From positions 1 to 5,976 of the forward strand of contig JAGVWR010000049.1 in the NCBI GenBank assembly GCA_018304205.1: DNA of 5,976 nt, written 5' to 3'. Position numbers and translations under genes: made by a program. Within the stretch, counting starts at the first letter, position 1. The number at the start of each line of letters is the position of its first letter. The notes beneath the pieces are model-generated. The model searched no databases. It was not told where the DNA came from and worked only from the letters and a program-made list of their open reading frames with translations. Of the stretch, positions 1 to 5,190 are shown in pieces. Origin of the DNA: Candidatus Pacearchaeota archaeon (lineage in GTDB: Archaea > Nanobdellota > Nanobdellia > Pacearchaeales > GW2011-AR1).

Positions 1-20
1 CTAACAAAATTGAAAAGACA

Positions 21-27
21 TATAAAT
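21..27 (+). promoter_or_regulatory. TATA box of scpA (putative leaderless promoter)
   Basis: TATAAAT lies at 21-27, preceded by a purine-rich AAAAGACA that could serve as a BRE. Its centre is about 24 nt before the GTG at 48. That is the usual archaeal distance from TATA box to transcription start, so the predicted transcript would begin at or next to the start codon. No Shine-Dalgarno sequence precedes the GTG, which fits leaderless initiation. It is a short match in AT-rich DNA, so the support comes from the spacing. Confidence 0.5.
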
Positions 28-47
28 CCGGGTATTTAACTGTATCC

Positions 48-1040
48 GTGGATGAAAGAGAGGATATTCAACTAAGTAATAGTAGCGAGACTAGTGATTC
101 TGCTAATGACAAAATAGATGTTTCTAACAATAAGGGTAAGATTGGGCAGGAGCAGATCCATGGGCTTTTGTTCGGAGATAAATTAAGTTGGCAAGCTATT
201 ATTTATGATTTAATAAATGCCGAACAGCTTGATCCTTGGGATATAGATATATCCTTATTGTCAAATAAATTTTTGGAAAAAGTAAAGGTTTTAGAAGAGG
301 CCAATTTTTTTGTTTCGTCAAAAGTACTATTTGCTGCAGCTTTACTTTTAAGGATAAAGTCTGAGATTCTTTTAAATGAGGATTTGGTCAGCCTTGATGA
401 AGCTCTTTTTGGAAAGAAAGAAGAAGGGAAAAAGTATGTTCAAGAAAGAATAGAACTTGATGATGAGATTCCTGAATTAGTTGTTAGGACTCCTCTTCCA
501 AGATTTAAGAAGGTTAGTCTTGAAGAACTTATGTCTGCACTTGGAAAAGCAATTCAGACAGAAACAAGAAGAATTAAGAGAGTTTTGGTTGCAAGACAGT
601 ATGAGATTGAAGCGGGAATTGCGCTGCCAAGACATAGGATTAATATTGGCGATAAAATAAAAGAAATTTATGAAAAGTTAAAAGATGTATTTACTAGTAG
701 AGAACATAGACTTGCTTTTTCTGAGCTTGCTGGAGAAAAATCAGAAGAAAAAGTATCCACTTTTGTTCCTTTATTGCATTTAGAAAACCAGCATAAAATA
801 GTATTAGATCAAGAAGGACATTTACAAGAGATATGGATTTGGCTTAAAAGTTTACATGATAAACATTTTGCGGAAGAACTTGAAAGGATGAGGAAAGAAG
901 TTGAAGCAGAACTCATTAAGGAAGAGACTGAACTTAACCCTGAAGAAAGGGAAAGAGCTGAAAAAATTGAAAATGAATTTGCTAATCCTTTGGAAGGTAT
1001 TGAAGGAAAGGATAATAGAGAAATTCACGAAGAAGAATAA
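48..1040 (+). CDS. scpA: Segregation and condensation protein A (ScpA, kleisin)
   Basis: Kleisin subunit that bridges the head domains of the SMC dimer in the condensin complex acting in chromosome compaction and segregation. The N-terminal ScpA helical domain spans about residues 36-115: an LSWQAIIYDLI stretch, the signature LDPWDIDIS at 61-69, then a helix ending LLLRIKSEILL that in the family contacts the SMC neck. The middle is charged. Residues about 195-266 form the C-terminal winged-helix domain that binds the SMC head (it ends near HLQEIWIWL), followed by a 64-residue Glu/Lys-rich tail. At 330 residues it is somewhat longer than typical ScpA, because of this tail and a polar, Ser/Asn/Asp-rich N-terminal leader (residues 1-33). 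The GTG at 48 is the only plausible in-frame start in the window (the next ATG is at 532) and sits 27 nt after the start of a TATA box. The frame is also open back to the left edge, so a start further upstream cannot be excluded. An smc gene is expected just to the left, by family context. Confidence 0.93.
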   Translation: MDEREDIQLSNSSETSDSANDKIDVSNNKGKIGQEQIHGLLFGDKLSWQAIIYDLINAEQLDPWDIDISLLSNKFLEKVKVLEEANFFVSSKVLFAAALLLRIKSEILLNEDLVSLDEALFGKKEEGKKYVQERIELDDEIPELVVRTPLPRFKKVSLEELMSALGKAIQTETRRIKRVLVARQYEIEAGIALPRHRINIGDKIKEIYEKLKDVFTSREHRLAFSELAGEKSEEKVSTFVPLLHLENQHKIVLDQEGHLQEIWIWLKSLHDKHFAEELERMRKEVEAELIKEETELNPEERERAEKIENEFANPLEGIEGKDNREIHEEE

Positions 1041-1077
1041 GATTGTTTCAATTCTATTATTAATCTAAGGAAATGGT

Positions 1078-2316
1078 TTACTTTAATTTCTTTATCAATT
1101 GGTTTTCTGTCAAATCTCTTTGTTCTCCTGAAATCATATCTTTAAGTTTGTATTTTTCATTTTGGGCTTCCTCCGATCCGAGTATAATTACATAAGGAAT
1201 TTTTAGAGAATTTGCATATTCTAGTTGTTTTGATAAGTTATCAAAGGCAGTCATACAAGAGATGTTGTTTTTTCTTAATTTTTTAGCTATTTTTATTGTT
1301 TCTTTTTCTTCATCTAATGATACGATTAAAACTTTTGGGAATGAATCTAATTTTAATAAAGATAGTTCTTTTTCACATAAAGCAGTCAGACTTTCTATGC
1401 TAAAAGAAATTCCAACCGCGGGAATTTCTTTGTATGAATGTTTCCCAACAACTTTATCATATCTTCCTCCTCCAACTATAGATGTTTTGTTTGGAAGAAC
1501 AAATTCAAAAATATTTCCAGTGTAATAACCGAACCCTCGTGCCATAAATGGATTGAATTTAAATTCTATTCCGTAGAGTTTTGCCTTTTCTTGGAGTTTT
1601 TTAATTTCTTCTGCTCCATCAAATGCATTTTCTACAAAAAAAGGAAGAGGTTTCTCAAGAATTTTAAATAAAGTAATTACTTGATTTGAACTTGTATATT
1701 TTTTGAGATTTGATTTAACTTCATCTTCTCCTATTTTGTTTAATTTGTCTAGTTCTTTCATAACTTGTTTTCTTTCAATTATCTCAACACTCTCAATAAT
1801 GGAATTCATGAGTTTTCTATTGTTAACTTGAATTTCAAAATCTTTAATTTTAAGTTCATGAAGAACGTCATATACAACGGCTAAACATTCTGCGTCTGCA
1901 TGAATTGAAGAGTCACCAATTATATCTATATCACATTGTGTGAACTGTCTTGTTCTTCCTATTCTTATTGGTTCGTCTCTAAAAATAGAGCCAATCTGAT
2001 ATCTTTTAAATGGAAGTTTAATATTAGGGTTTTGTTTGAATATTCTAGATAATTGAAAAGTAAATTCATAGCGTAAACCAAGGTTTCTTCCGGCTTTGTC
2101 TTTTAGTTTGAATCTATCTGAAATTGATTCGTCTTCTTCATCAGAAAGAGTTTCTGAACGCATAAGTTCGTCAAATTCTATAATGGGGGTTTCCATGGGA
2201 AGAAACCCATAATTTTGGAAAACTGTTTCAACTAATTTTTCTATTTGTCTTCTCCTTACAGATTCTGGAGGAAGATAATCCTTGAATCCTTTTACAGTAT
2301 CTACCTCAATTTGCAT
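1078..2316 (-). CDS. hisS: Histidyl-tRNA synthetase
   Basis: Class II aminoacyl-tRNA synthetase that activates histidine with ATP and loads tRNA-His in the cytoplasm. Visible landmarks: KGFKDYLP at residues 9-16; LRYEFT at 81-86; motif 2 at about 104-130 (FKRYQIGSIFRDE, then GRTRQFTQCDID) with Arg113; the histidine-A motif RGFGYYTG at 260-267; the GGGRYD loop at 282-287; and motif 3 at about 299-310 (PAVGISFSIESL). The HGTP anticodon-binding domain follows from about residue 325 to the end, including KQLEYANSLKIPYVIILGS. The length (412) is normal for HisRS, and the anticodon domain argues against the paralogue HisZ. Two motif positions are unusual: Gly263 replaces the Asp of the common RG-L-D-YYT form, and Ser309 stands where bacterial enzymes have the motif 3 Arg. 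The ATG start is supported by GAGGA four bases upstream. The gene is divergent from the aroE cluster and convergent with scpA, 37 bp from its stop. Confidence 0.95.
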   Translation of the reverse strand: MQIEVDTVKGFKDYLPPESVRRRQIEKLVETVFQNYGFLPMETPIIEFDELMRSETLSDEEDESISDRFKLKDKAGRNLGLRYEFTFQLSRIFKQNPNIKLPFKRYQIGSIFRDEPIRIGRTRQFTQCDIDIIGDSSIHADAECLAVVYDVLHELKIKDFEIQVNNRKLMNSIIESVEIIERKQVMKELDKLNKIGEDEVKSNLKKYTSSNQVITLFKILEKPLPFFVENAFDGAEEIKKLQEKAKLYGIEFKFNPFMARGFGYYTGNIFEFVLPNKTSIVGGGRYDKVVGKHSYKEIPAVGISFSIESLTALCEKELSLLKLDSFPKVLIVSLDEEKETIKIAKKLRKNNISCMTAFDNLSKQLEYANSLKIPYVIILGSEEAQNEKYKLKDMISGEQRDLTENQLIKKLK

Positions 2317-2320
2317 TTCG

Positions 2321-2325
2321 TCCTC
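2321..2325 (-). promoter_or_regulatory. Ribosome binding site of hisS
   Basis: On the minus strand GAGGA is followed by CGAA and then the ATG at 2316, giving a Shine-Dalgarno match with 4-nt spacing. This fixes the hisS start. It also contrasts with the other genes here, most of which lack any such sequence, so hisS probably has a short leader of about 18 nt if the nearer-to-consensus TATA box (2355-2362) is used. Confidence 0.6.
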
Positions 2326-2345
2326 ATAGTCTCAACATATAAGAG

Positions 2346-2363
2346 GTATAAAAATATTTATAC
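2346..2363. promoter_or_regulatory. Divergent TATA elements in an inverted repeat
   Basis: GTATAAA (2346-2352), AATA, then TTTATAC (2357-2363) form a perfect 7-4-7 dyad in the 58-bp gap between hisS and the rightward cluster. Read rightward, TATAAAAAT (2347-2355) is centred about 24 nt before the TTG at 2375, placing the predicted transcript start at the codon. Read leftward, TATAAATA (2362-2355) predicts a start near 2334, giving hisS a short leader that includes its ribosome binding site. The arrangement suggests one shared, bidirectional core promoter. The assignment is by spacing and consensus only. Confidence 0.55.
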
Positions 2364-2374
2364 ATCATAAAAAT

Positions 2375-2629
2375 TTGAAAAGAAGGGAAGATTTTTCTAG
2401 TTATGGTTATTTAGACATTTATAACTTGATTGGATCTATGCTAAATTATAGCCGCCTTGGGATAGTTTTTTCGAAAGTCATGAAGAAAGATTTTTTGCCC
2501 AACACGAATTTAATATATTTTGAAGGGACAAATAGGAGATTTAACCTTTCAAGATACAAAAAGACCTGTTTTAAAGATGTAATAATCTTAGAAAGATTAA
2601 TAAATTATATTAAACCAAGATTTTTATGA
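2375..2629 (+). CDS. Hypothetical protein, 84 aa, coupled to aroE
   Basis: I do not recognise this protein. It is small, basic and rich in Lys/Arg, Tyr and Phe, with no clear membrane segment, no cysteine pair and no catalytic motif. The C-terminal part, from about residue 60, looks helical. Evidence that it is translated: codons match the neighbours (AGA for Arg, A/T-ending codons), it fills the whole space between the divergent promoter and aroE, and its TGA overlaps the aroE ATG (ATGA at 2626-2629), a typical coupling arrangement. The start is taken as TTG at 2375 because it lies at leaderless distance from the TATA box at 2347-2355. No ATG occurs in frame until 2438, which would give a 63-residue product. 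Alternatively the stretch is an untranslated leader of aroE. Confidence 0.5.
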   Translation: MKRREDFSSYGYLDIYNLIGSMLNYSRLGIVFSKVMKKDFLPNTNLIYFEGTNRRFNLSRYKKTCFKDVIILERLINYIKPRFL

Positions 2630-3447
2630 AACTTGGACTTATAGGTTATCCTTTAACTCATAGTTTATCTGACAAACTACATAATATTGTTTTAAGTAAA
2701 CTTGGATACGATGTAAAATATGAGTTAATAAAAATAAATTCTTCTGATGATTTACCAGATTTTTTAAGAGAAGCAAAAGAAAGATATATTGGATTAAATG
2801 TTACCTCTCCCTATAAGGAAAAAGTAATGAACTTTTTGAACTATATTAATGAAGAGGCTAAACTAATTGGCGCGGTAAACACCATAAAATTTAACAAAAA
2901 AAGAATTGATGGTTATAATACGGATGCTTTTGGATTTGATAACCTGATTATTTTGAATAAGGTTGAAACTCAAGACAGGGAGGCACTAGTTATTGGGGGA
3001 GGTGGCGCGGCTAGAGCTGCAATTTATAGTTTGCTAAAGCTGGGGTCATGTGTCAGTATAGTAAATAGAAAAATAGCAAAATCTCTTTCCGTGGGCAGTC
3101 ATTTTATACGCCAAGATTATAAAATAAATGTTGTGACTTTTGATTGTTCTAGTTTAAAAGAAGCAGTAAGAAAAGCAGATATTTTAATTAATGCAACTCC
3201 TGTTGGAATGTATCCCCATATTGATGAAAGTATTATTTCTGGTGATTATCTAAGAGATTATACTACCGTAATAGACTTAGTTTATAATCCTTTTAAGACT
3301 AAATTAATCAAACTTGCGTCAGAAAAAGGATGTCAGACTTTGAATGGAGTAGATATGTTTGTTGCGCAAGCAGCAAAATCTCTGAATATTTGGCTTGAAA
3401 AAAATATTCCTCTAAAACTCGTAAGAGAAACTTTTGATGAATTATAA
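2626..3447 (+). CDS. aroE: Shikimate dehydrogenase (NADP+)
   Basis: Reduces 3-dehydroshikimate to shikimate with NADPH in the pathway to chorismate and aromatic amino acids; cytoplasmic. The substrate domain shows GYPLTHSLS (residues 7-15), NVTSPYK (58-64) with the catalytic Lys64, Asn85 in GAVNT, and NTDAFG with catalytic Asp100. The NADP-binding Rossmann domain has IGGGGAAR (123-130), Asn147-Arg148 for the cofactor phosphate, NATPVGM (189-195), and the closing GVDMFVAQ (241-248). The length (273) is standard and all catalytic residues are present, so it should be active. One small oddity is Asp16 after HSLS, where Pro is common. The ATG overlaps the stop of the upstream 84-codon ORF. An A/T-rich TTAATAAATTATA at 2597-2609 could also act as its own promoter. 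No other shikimate-pathway gene is in the window. Confidence 0.96.
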   Translation: MKLGLIGYPLTHSLSDKLHNIVLSKLGYDVKYELIKINSSDDLPDFLREAKERYIGLNVTSPYKEKVMNFLNYINEEAKLIGAVNTIKFNKKRIDGYNTDAFGFDNLIILNKVETQDREALVIGGGGAARAAIYSLLKLGSCVSIVNRKIAKSLSVGSHFIRQDYKINVVTFDCSSLKEAVRKADILINATPVGMYPHIDESIISGDYLRDYTTVIDLVYNPFKTKLIKLASEKGCQTLNGVDMFVAQAAKSLNIWLEKNIPLKLVRETFDEL

Positions 3448-3485
3448 TTAGTTAGGTTTTTATTGTACGTTTTATTGAAATTTAT

Positions 3486-4094
3486 ATGGCCAAAGAAAAA
3501 TTTAGATATTATGCACTAAAATTGTCCTTATTAATGATAATTATATTTGTTTTTCAGATTATCTTTCCTTTTTTTACTGATTTATTTATTTTAAATGAAA
3601 ATTCTTATTTTCAGCGAGTTGCTCATCTTGCTTTGAATTTGTTTGCATTAGTCTTATTTGGATTAATTTTAGAAAATATTATAGGAGGAAGAAAGTTTCT
3701 TTTAATTTTTATTTCAACAGGAATATTTGCTAATTTTGTATCAATTAATTTTTATTCTTCTTCACTAGGAGCAAGCGGAGCAATATTTGGAGTAATAGGA
3801 AGTTTGATTATTATTAGGCCACTCTTGCCTGTTTTTGCTTTTGGATTGCCTATGCCGATATTTGTTGCAGGAGTTTTATGGGCTGGAGCAGATATATTAG
3901 GAACAATAGGCTTTTTTGCTGGAAATCCTATTGATAACACCGGGAACATTGCTCATTTGTCAGGAATGTTTTTAGGTTTTTTGTTAGGTTATTTCTATAG
4001 GCAAAAAGTGAATAAAACAAGGAAAGAAAAAATAAGACTGGATGAAGGTTATATAAGAAGATGGGAAAACCATTTTATGAGGAAAGATATTTAA
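3486..4094 (+). CDS. Rhomboid family intramembrane serine protease
   Basis: Integral membrane protease that cleaves transmembrane substrates within the bilayer using a Ser-His dyad. The sequence shows about six hydrophobic helices (roughly residues 13-35, 47-66, 70-90, 97-113, 121-143, 155-170). The HxxxN motif at His47-Asn51 in helix 2 supplies the oxyanion site, GASG at 95-98 carries nucleophile Ser97 in helix 4, and the general base His157 lies in AHLSG in helix 6. All key residues are present, so it should be catalytically competent. A basic cytoplasmic-looking tail of about 30 residues (171-202) ends with a Trp-Glu-containing segment (RRWENHFM). The length of 202 is typical of a minimal six-helix rhomboid. 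It begins 38 bp after the aroE stop. A weak TATA-like TTTTTATTGTA at 3457-3467 is about 24 nt before the ATG, so it may be transcribed on its own. The substrate cannot be told from the sequence. Confidence 0.93.
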   Translation: MAKEKFRYYALKLSLLMIIIFVFQIIFPFFTDLFILNENSYFQRVAHLALNLFALVLFGLILENIIGGRKFLLIFISTGIFANFVSINFYSSSLGASGAIFGVIGSLIIIRPLLPVFAFGLPMPIFVAGVLWAGADILGTIGFFAGNPIDNTGNIAHLSGMFLGFLLGYFYRQKVNKTRKEKIRLDEGYIRRWENHFMRKDI

Positions 4095-4107
4095 CAATTA
4101 GCTATAG

Positions 4108-4116
4108 TTTTAAATA
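4108..4116 (+). promoter_or_regulatory. TATA box for the 4138-4960 gene pair
   Basis: TTTTAAATA, close to the archaeal TTTAWATA-type consensus, is centred about 26 nt before the ATG at 4138, in the 43-bp gap after the rhomboid gene. No Shine-Dalgarno sequence is visible before the ATG. The spacing predicts a leaderless transcript that starts the two-gene unit. Confidence 0.45.
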
Positions 4117-4137
4117 ATAGGATTAATAATTAGATTA

Positions 4138-4638
4138 ATGAATTTATTAAAAATTAATCCTCCACAAGGAATTCCAGAGAATTTTCCTAGCACAATTTCT
4201 AAAAATGAACTTGTCTTGTTGAACAGTATTGATGAAAGATTTAATTTTCCTATTCTTGGACTTTATAATCTTCATACACCTGAAGAAATGAAACTTAATG
4301 CGGTAATTGGGTTTGGAGAAGCTACTCCTAACCTTCTTTTGGATAATTATAGAAAAAATGTTGCTTGGATAAAGCCTTCAGATTTTGAAAATGGATTTCC
4401 ATATCCTATAAGTTCTTTTGATGTGGGTATAGATCTTGTAACTAGAAAACTTGGTTTAAATCTTGGGCACAGAATGAGCATGTATGCAAATGAAAAATGG
4501 CTAAATAATTATCAAAAATTAGGTGATTTTGCAGATTTTACGTTGTTAAGATTTTTCTTTCTTCCAAAAATGAAGGGAGATCTTACAACTACTATTGGAA
4601 ACATGGCTGATGCATTTAGAACACCTCAAAATGTCTAA
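4138..4638 (+). CDS. Hypothetical protein, 166 aa (first gene of an overlapping pair)
   Basis: I do not recognise this family. It is a soluble-looking protein without a signal peptide or membrane segment. Notable stretches are a Pro-rich start (NPPQGIPENFP, residues 7-17), a Gly-containing segment GFGEATPN (58-65), AWIKPSD (76-82), GFPYPISSFDVGIDL (86-100) and an aromatic cluster LLRFFFLPKMKG (136-147). Codon use is the same as in the flanking genes, so recent transfer is not suggested. It has a leaderless-type promoter at 4108-4116, and its last 8 nt overlap the next gene (ATGTCTAA, 4631-4638), so the two are almost certainly co-transcribed and translationally coupled. A joint function, for example as a complex, is inferred from this overlap only. 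Confidence 0.8.
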   Translation: MNLLKINPPQGIPENFPSTISKNELVLLNSIDERFNFPILGLYNLHTPEEMKLNAVIGFGEATPNLLLDNYRKNVAWIKPSDFENGFPYPISSFDVGIDLVTRKLGLNLGHRMSMYANEKWLNNYQKLGDFADFTLLRFFFLPKMKGDLTTTIGNMADAFRTPQNV

Positions 4639-4960
4639 TATTTCAGTAAGTGAAATAGAACAAAAAATATTAGACTTTGCAAAATCTAATTCTTCTGCTT
4701 TAGCGGTTTCAAGGGGAAATGATCCGGAAGAAGGATATAGAGTTTATTACGTTTTTACAAAGGTATGGGATCACGGTTTCGCAGATAAAGTTTCTAAACT
4801 AGACCTAAAGATTTCTAGGTTAACAAAAGGAAAATTAAAGGGAAGATATTTTGAAGTAGGGGAGTGGCCTTATGACGATATTGAAAGTGTGGGACAGGGA
4901 TTCTTAGGAGAATTGCTTTGGGATAGATCTGGAAATAAGCAATTAAAAAATTTAAGATAA
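4631..4960 (+). CDS. Hypothetical protein, 109 aa (second gene of an overlapping pair)
   Basis: Unrecognised small protein. The start is placed at ATG 4631, not at the in-frame ATG 4595: it gives a clean N-terminus (MSNISVSEIEQKIL) and a minimal 8-nt overlap with the upstream stop, whereas 4595 would overlap by 44 nt. Predicted shape from composition: an amphipathic helix at residues 6-19, a strand-like YRVYYVFT (36-43), WDHGFADKVSKLDLKI (46-61), a basic turn KGKLKGR (66-72), then VGEWPYDDIESVGQGFLGELLW (76-97) with acidic and aromatic residues. No known catalytic motif is evident to me. There is no Shine-Dalgarno sequence, so translation probably depends on ribosomes finishing the upstream gene. 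The stop codon abuts the GC-rich element starting at 4961. Confidence 0.8.
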   Translation: MSNISVSEIEQKILDFAKSNSSALAVSRGNDPEEGYRVYYVFTKVWDHGFADKVSKLDLKISRLTKGKLKGRYFEVGEWPYDDIESVGQGFLGELLWDRSGNKQLKNLR

Positions 4961-4979
4961 ATGCCCCTGCCGGGGGTGG
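4961..4979 (+). repeat. Hairpin unit, copy 1 (ATGCCCC-N4-GGGGGTGG)
   Basis: A 19-nt unit: ATGCCCC, loop TGCC, GGGGGTGG. It forms a 4-bp all-GC stem with a tetraloop (4964-4967 with 4972-4975). It matches the unit at 5031-5049 at every position except the four loop bases and the next-to-last base. Confidence 0.7.
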
Positions 4980-5030
4980 AAATTCCCCTGATTTTATTCA
5001 AATCCCATGTTGGGCATGGATTTATGTTCG

Positions 5031-5049
5031 ATGCCCCAAGAGGGGGTTG
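5031..5049 (+). repeat. Hairpin unit, copy 2 (ATGCCCC-N4-GGGGGTTG)
   Basis: Second 19-nt unit, exactly 70 nt after copy 1: ATGCCCC, loop AAGA, GGGGGTTG, with the stem formed by 5034-5037 and 5042-5045. Stem and flanks are kept while the loop is fully different. The 70-nt offset is not a multiple of three, so the similarity is not a protein repeat. Its right half, GAGGGGGTTG, recurs at 5813-5822. Confidence 0.7.
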
Positions 5050-5063
5050 TGCATTGAACTATT

Positions 5064-5127
5064 CTTCAAGCTCTTTTTCTTGTTATTTCCTCTTTTTATG
5101 TTTGTTAATGAACATAAGCTGTTGAAG
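5064..5127. other. T-rich intergenic stretch with an imperfect long hairpin
   Basis: In the remainder of the 230-bp gap (5050-5190) the DNA becomes T-rich. CTTCAAGCT (5064-5072) can pair with AGCT-gt-TGAAG (5117-5127, two-base bulge). Inside it, TATGTT (5097-5102) pairs with AACATA (5111-5116), leaving an 8-nt loop and a 24-nt one-sided bulge on the 5' side. Pyrimidine runs (CTCTTTTTCTTG and CCTCTTTTT) at 5071-5097 resemble archaeal U-rich termination signals for rightward transcription from the preceding genes or the candidate RNA. Nothing here looks coding. Confidence 0.3.
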
Positions 5128-5150
5128 TTTATTTAGTTTTCTGTTTTGCA

Positions 5151-5163
5151 AATTAAATAAATA
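5151..5163 (+). promoter_or_regulatory. Probable TATA region of the NYN gene
   Basis: AATTAAATAAATA at 5151-5163 is the most TATA-like sequence upstream of the ATG at 5191. Its centre is about 30-34 nt before the codon, so the transcript would start a few bases upstream of or at the ATG. No Shine-Dalgarno sequence precedes the start (TACTTTTCTA), which fits a very short leader. The match is weak in such AT-rich DNA. Confidence 0.35.
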
Positions 5164-5190
5164 CTTAAAGTTGTAATATCTACTTTTCTA

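Larger units (their letters stand above)
4961..5049. ncRNA. GC-rich structured element, candidate non-coding RNA
   Basis: This 89-nt stretch has 46 G/C bases, well above the roughly 30% seen by eye in neighbouring genes. It can form at least three hairpins: CCCC-TGCC-GGGG (4964-4975), AAATCC(C)ATG with CATGGATTT (5000-5023, nine pairs and a one-base bulge), and CCCC-AAGA-GGGG (5034-5045). Local GC peaks with strong pairing in an AT-rich archaeal genome are a recognised mark of structured RNA. It does not fit tRNA, 5S, SRP or RNase P RNA, and I see no convincing C/D or H/ACA boxes. It starts directly after the stop of the preceding gene and ends about 140 nt before the NYN gene. It may be an independent RNA, a processed 3' UTR or a DNA-level repeat. 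The strand is not certain; the neighbouring genes point rightward. Confidence 0.4.

Noticed and set aside
1..39. End of an upstream gene in frame 1 (stop TAA at 37-39)
   Set aside because: Only 12 codons are visible and they do not resemble the C-terminus of SMC or any family I know; there is too little to annotate.
1262..1671. Rightward open frames opposite hisS (1262-1525 and 1438-1671)
   Set aside because: They are antisense to conserved HisRS motifs, have F/S/N-rich low-complexity products, and overlap each other.
3752..3949. Leftward open frame opposite the rhomboid gene
   Set aside because: It lies wholly within the helix 4-5 region of a well-supported rhomboid gene and its Pro/Ala/Ile-rich product reflects the complementary strand.
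4595..4630. Upstream ATG at 4595 as start of the second orphan gene
   Set aside because: It would overlap the first gene by 44 nt. ATG 4631 gives a compact 8-nt overlap and a natural N-terminus.
4963..5047. A tRNA in the GC-rich island (TTCGATGCC looks like a T-loop)
   Set aside because: The bases flanking TTCGATG do not form a 5-bp T-stem, the ends give at most a 5-bp acceptor stem with a mismatched first base, and there is no anticodon arm in the right place. The reverse strand also fails.
4961..5049. C/D or H/ACA guide RNA
   Set aside because: CTGA occurs at 4988-4991 but there is no RTGATGA box at suitable spacing and no ACA box placed after a hairpin pair.
4961..5125. A 54-codon frame starting at ATG 4961, directly after the preceding stop (TAAATG), as a small gene
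   Set aside because: The first codons (CCC, CTG, CCG, GGG, GTG) are unlike the A/T-ending usage of every other gene here, the second half is a Phe/Ser/Cys-rich product of T-rich DNA, and the internal 19-nt repeat is out of frame with itself. An RNA or DNA role explains the stretch better, though the coupling-like start keeps a small protein possible.
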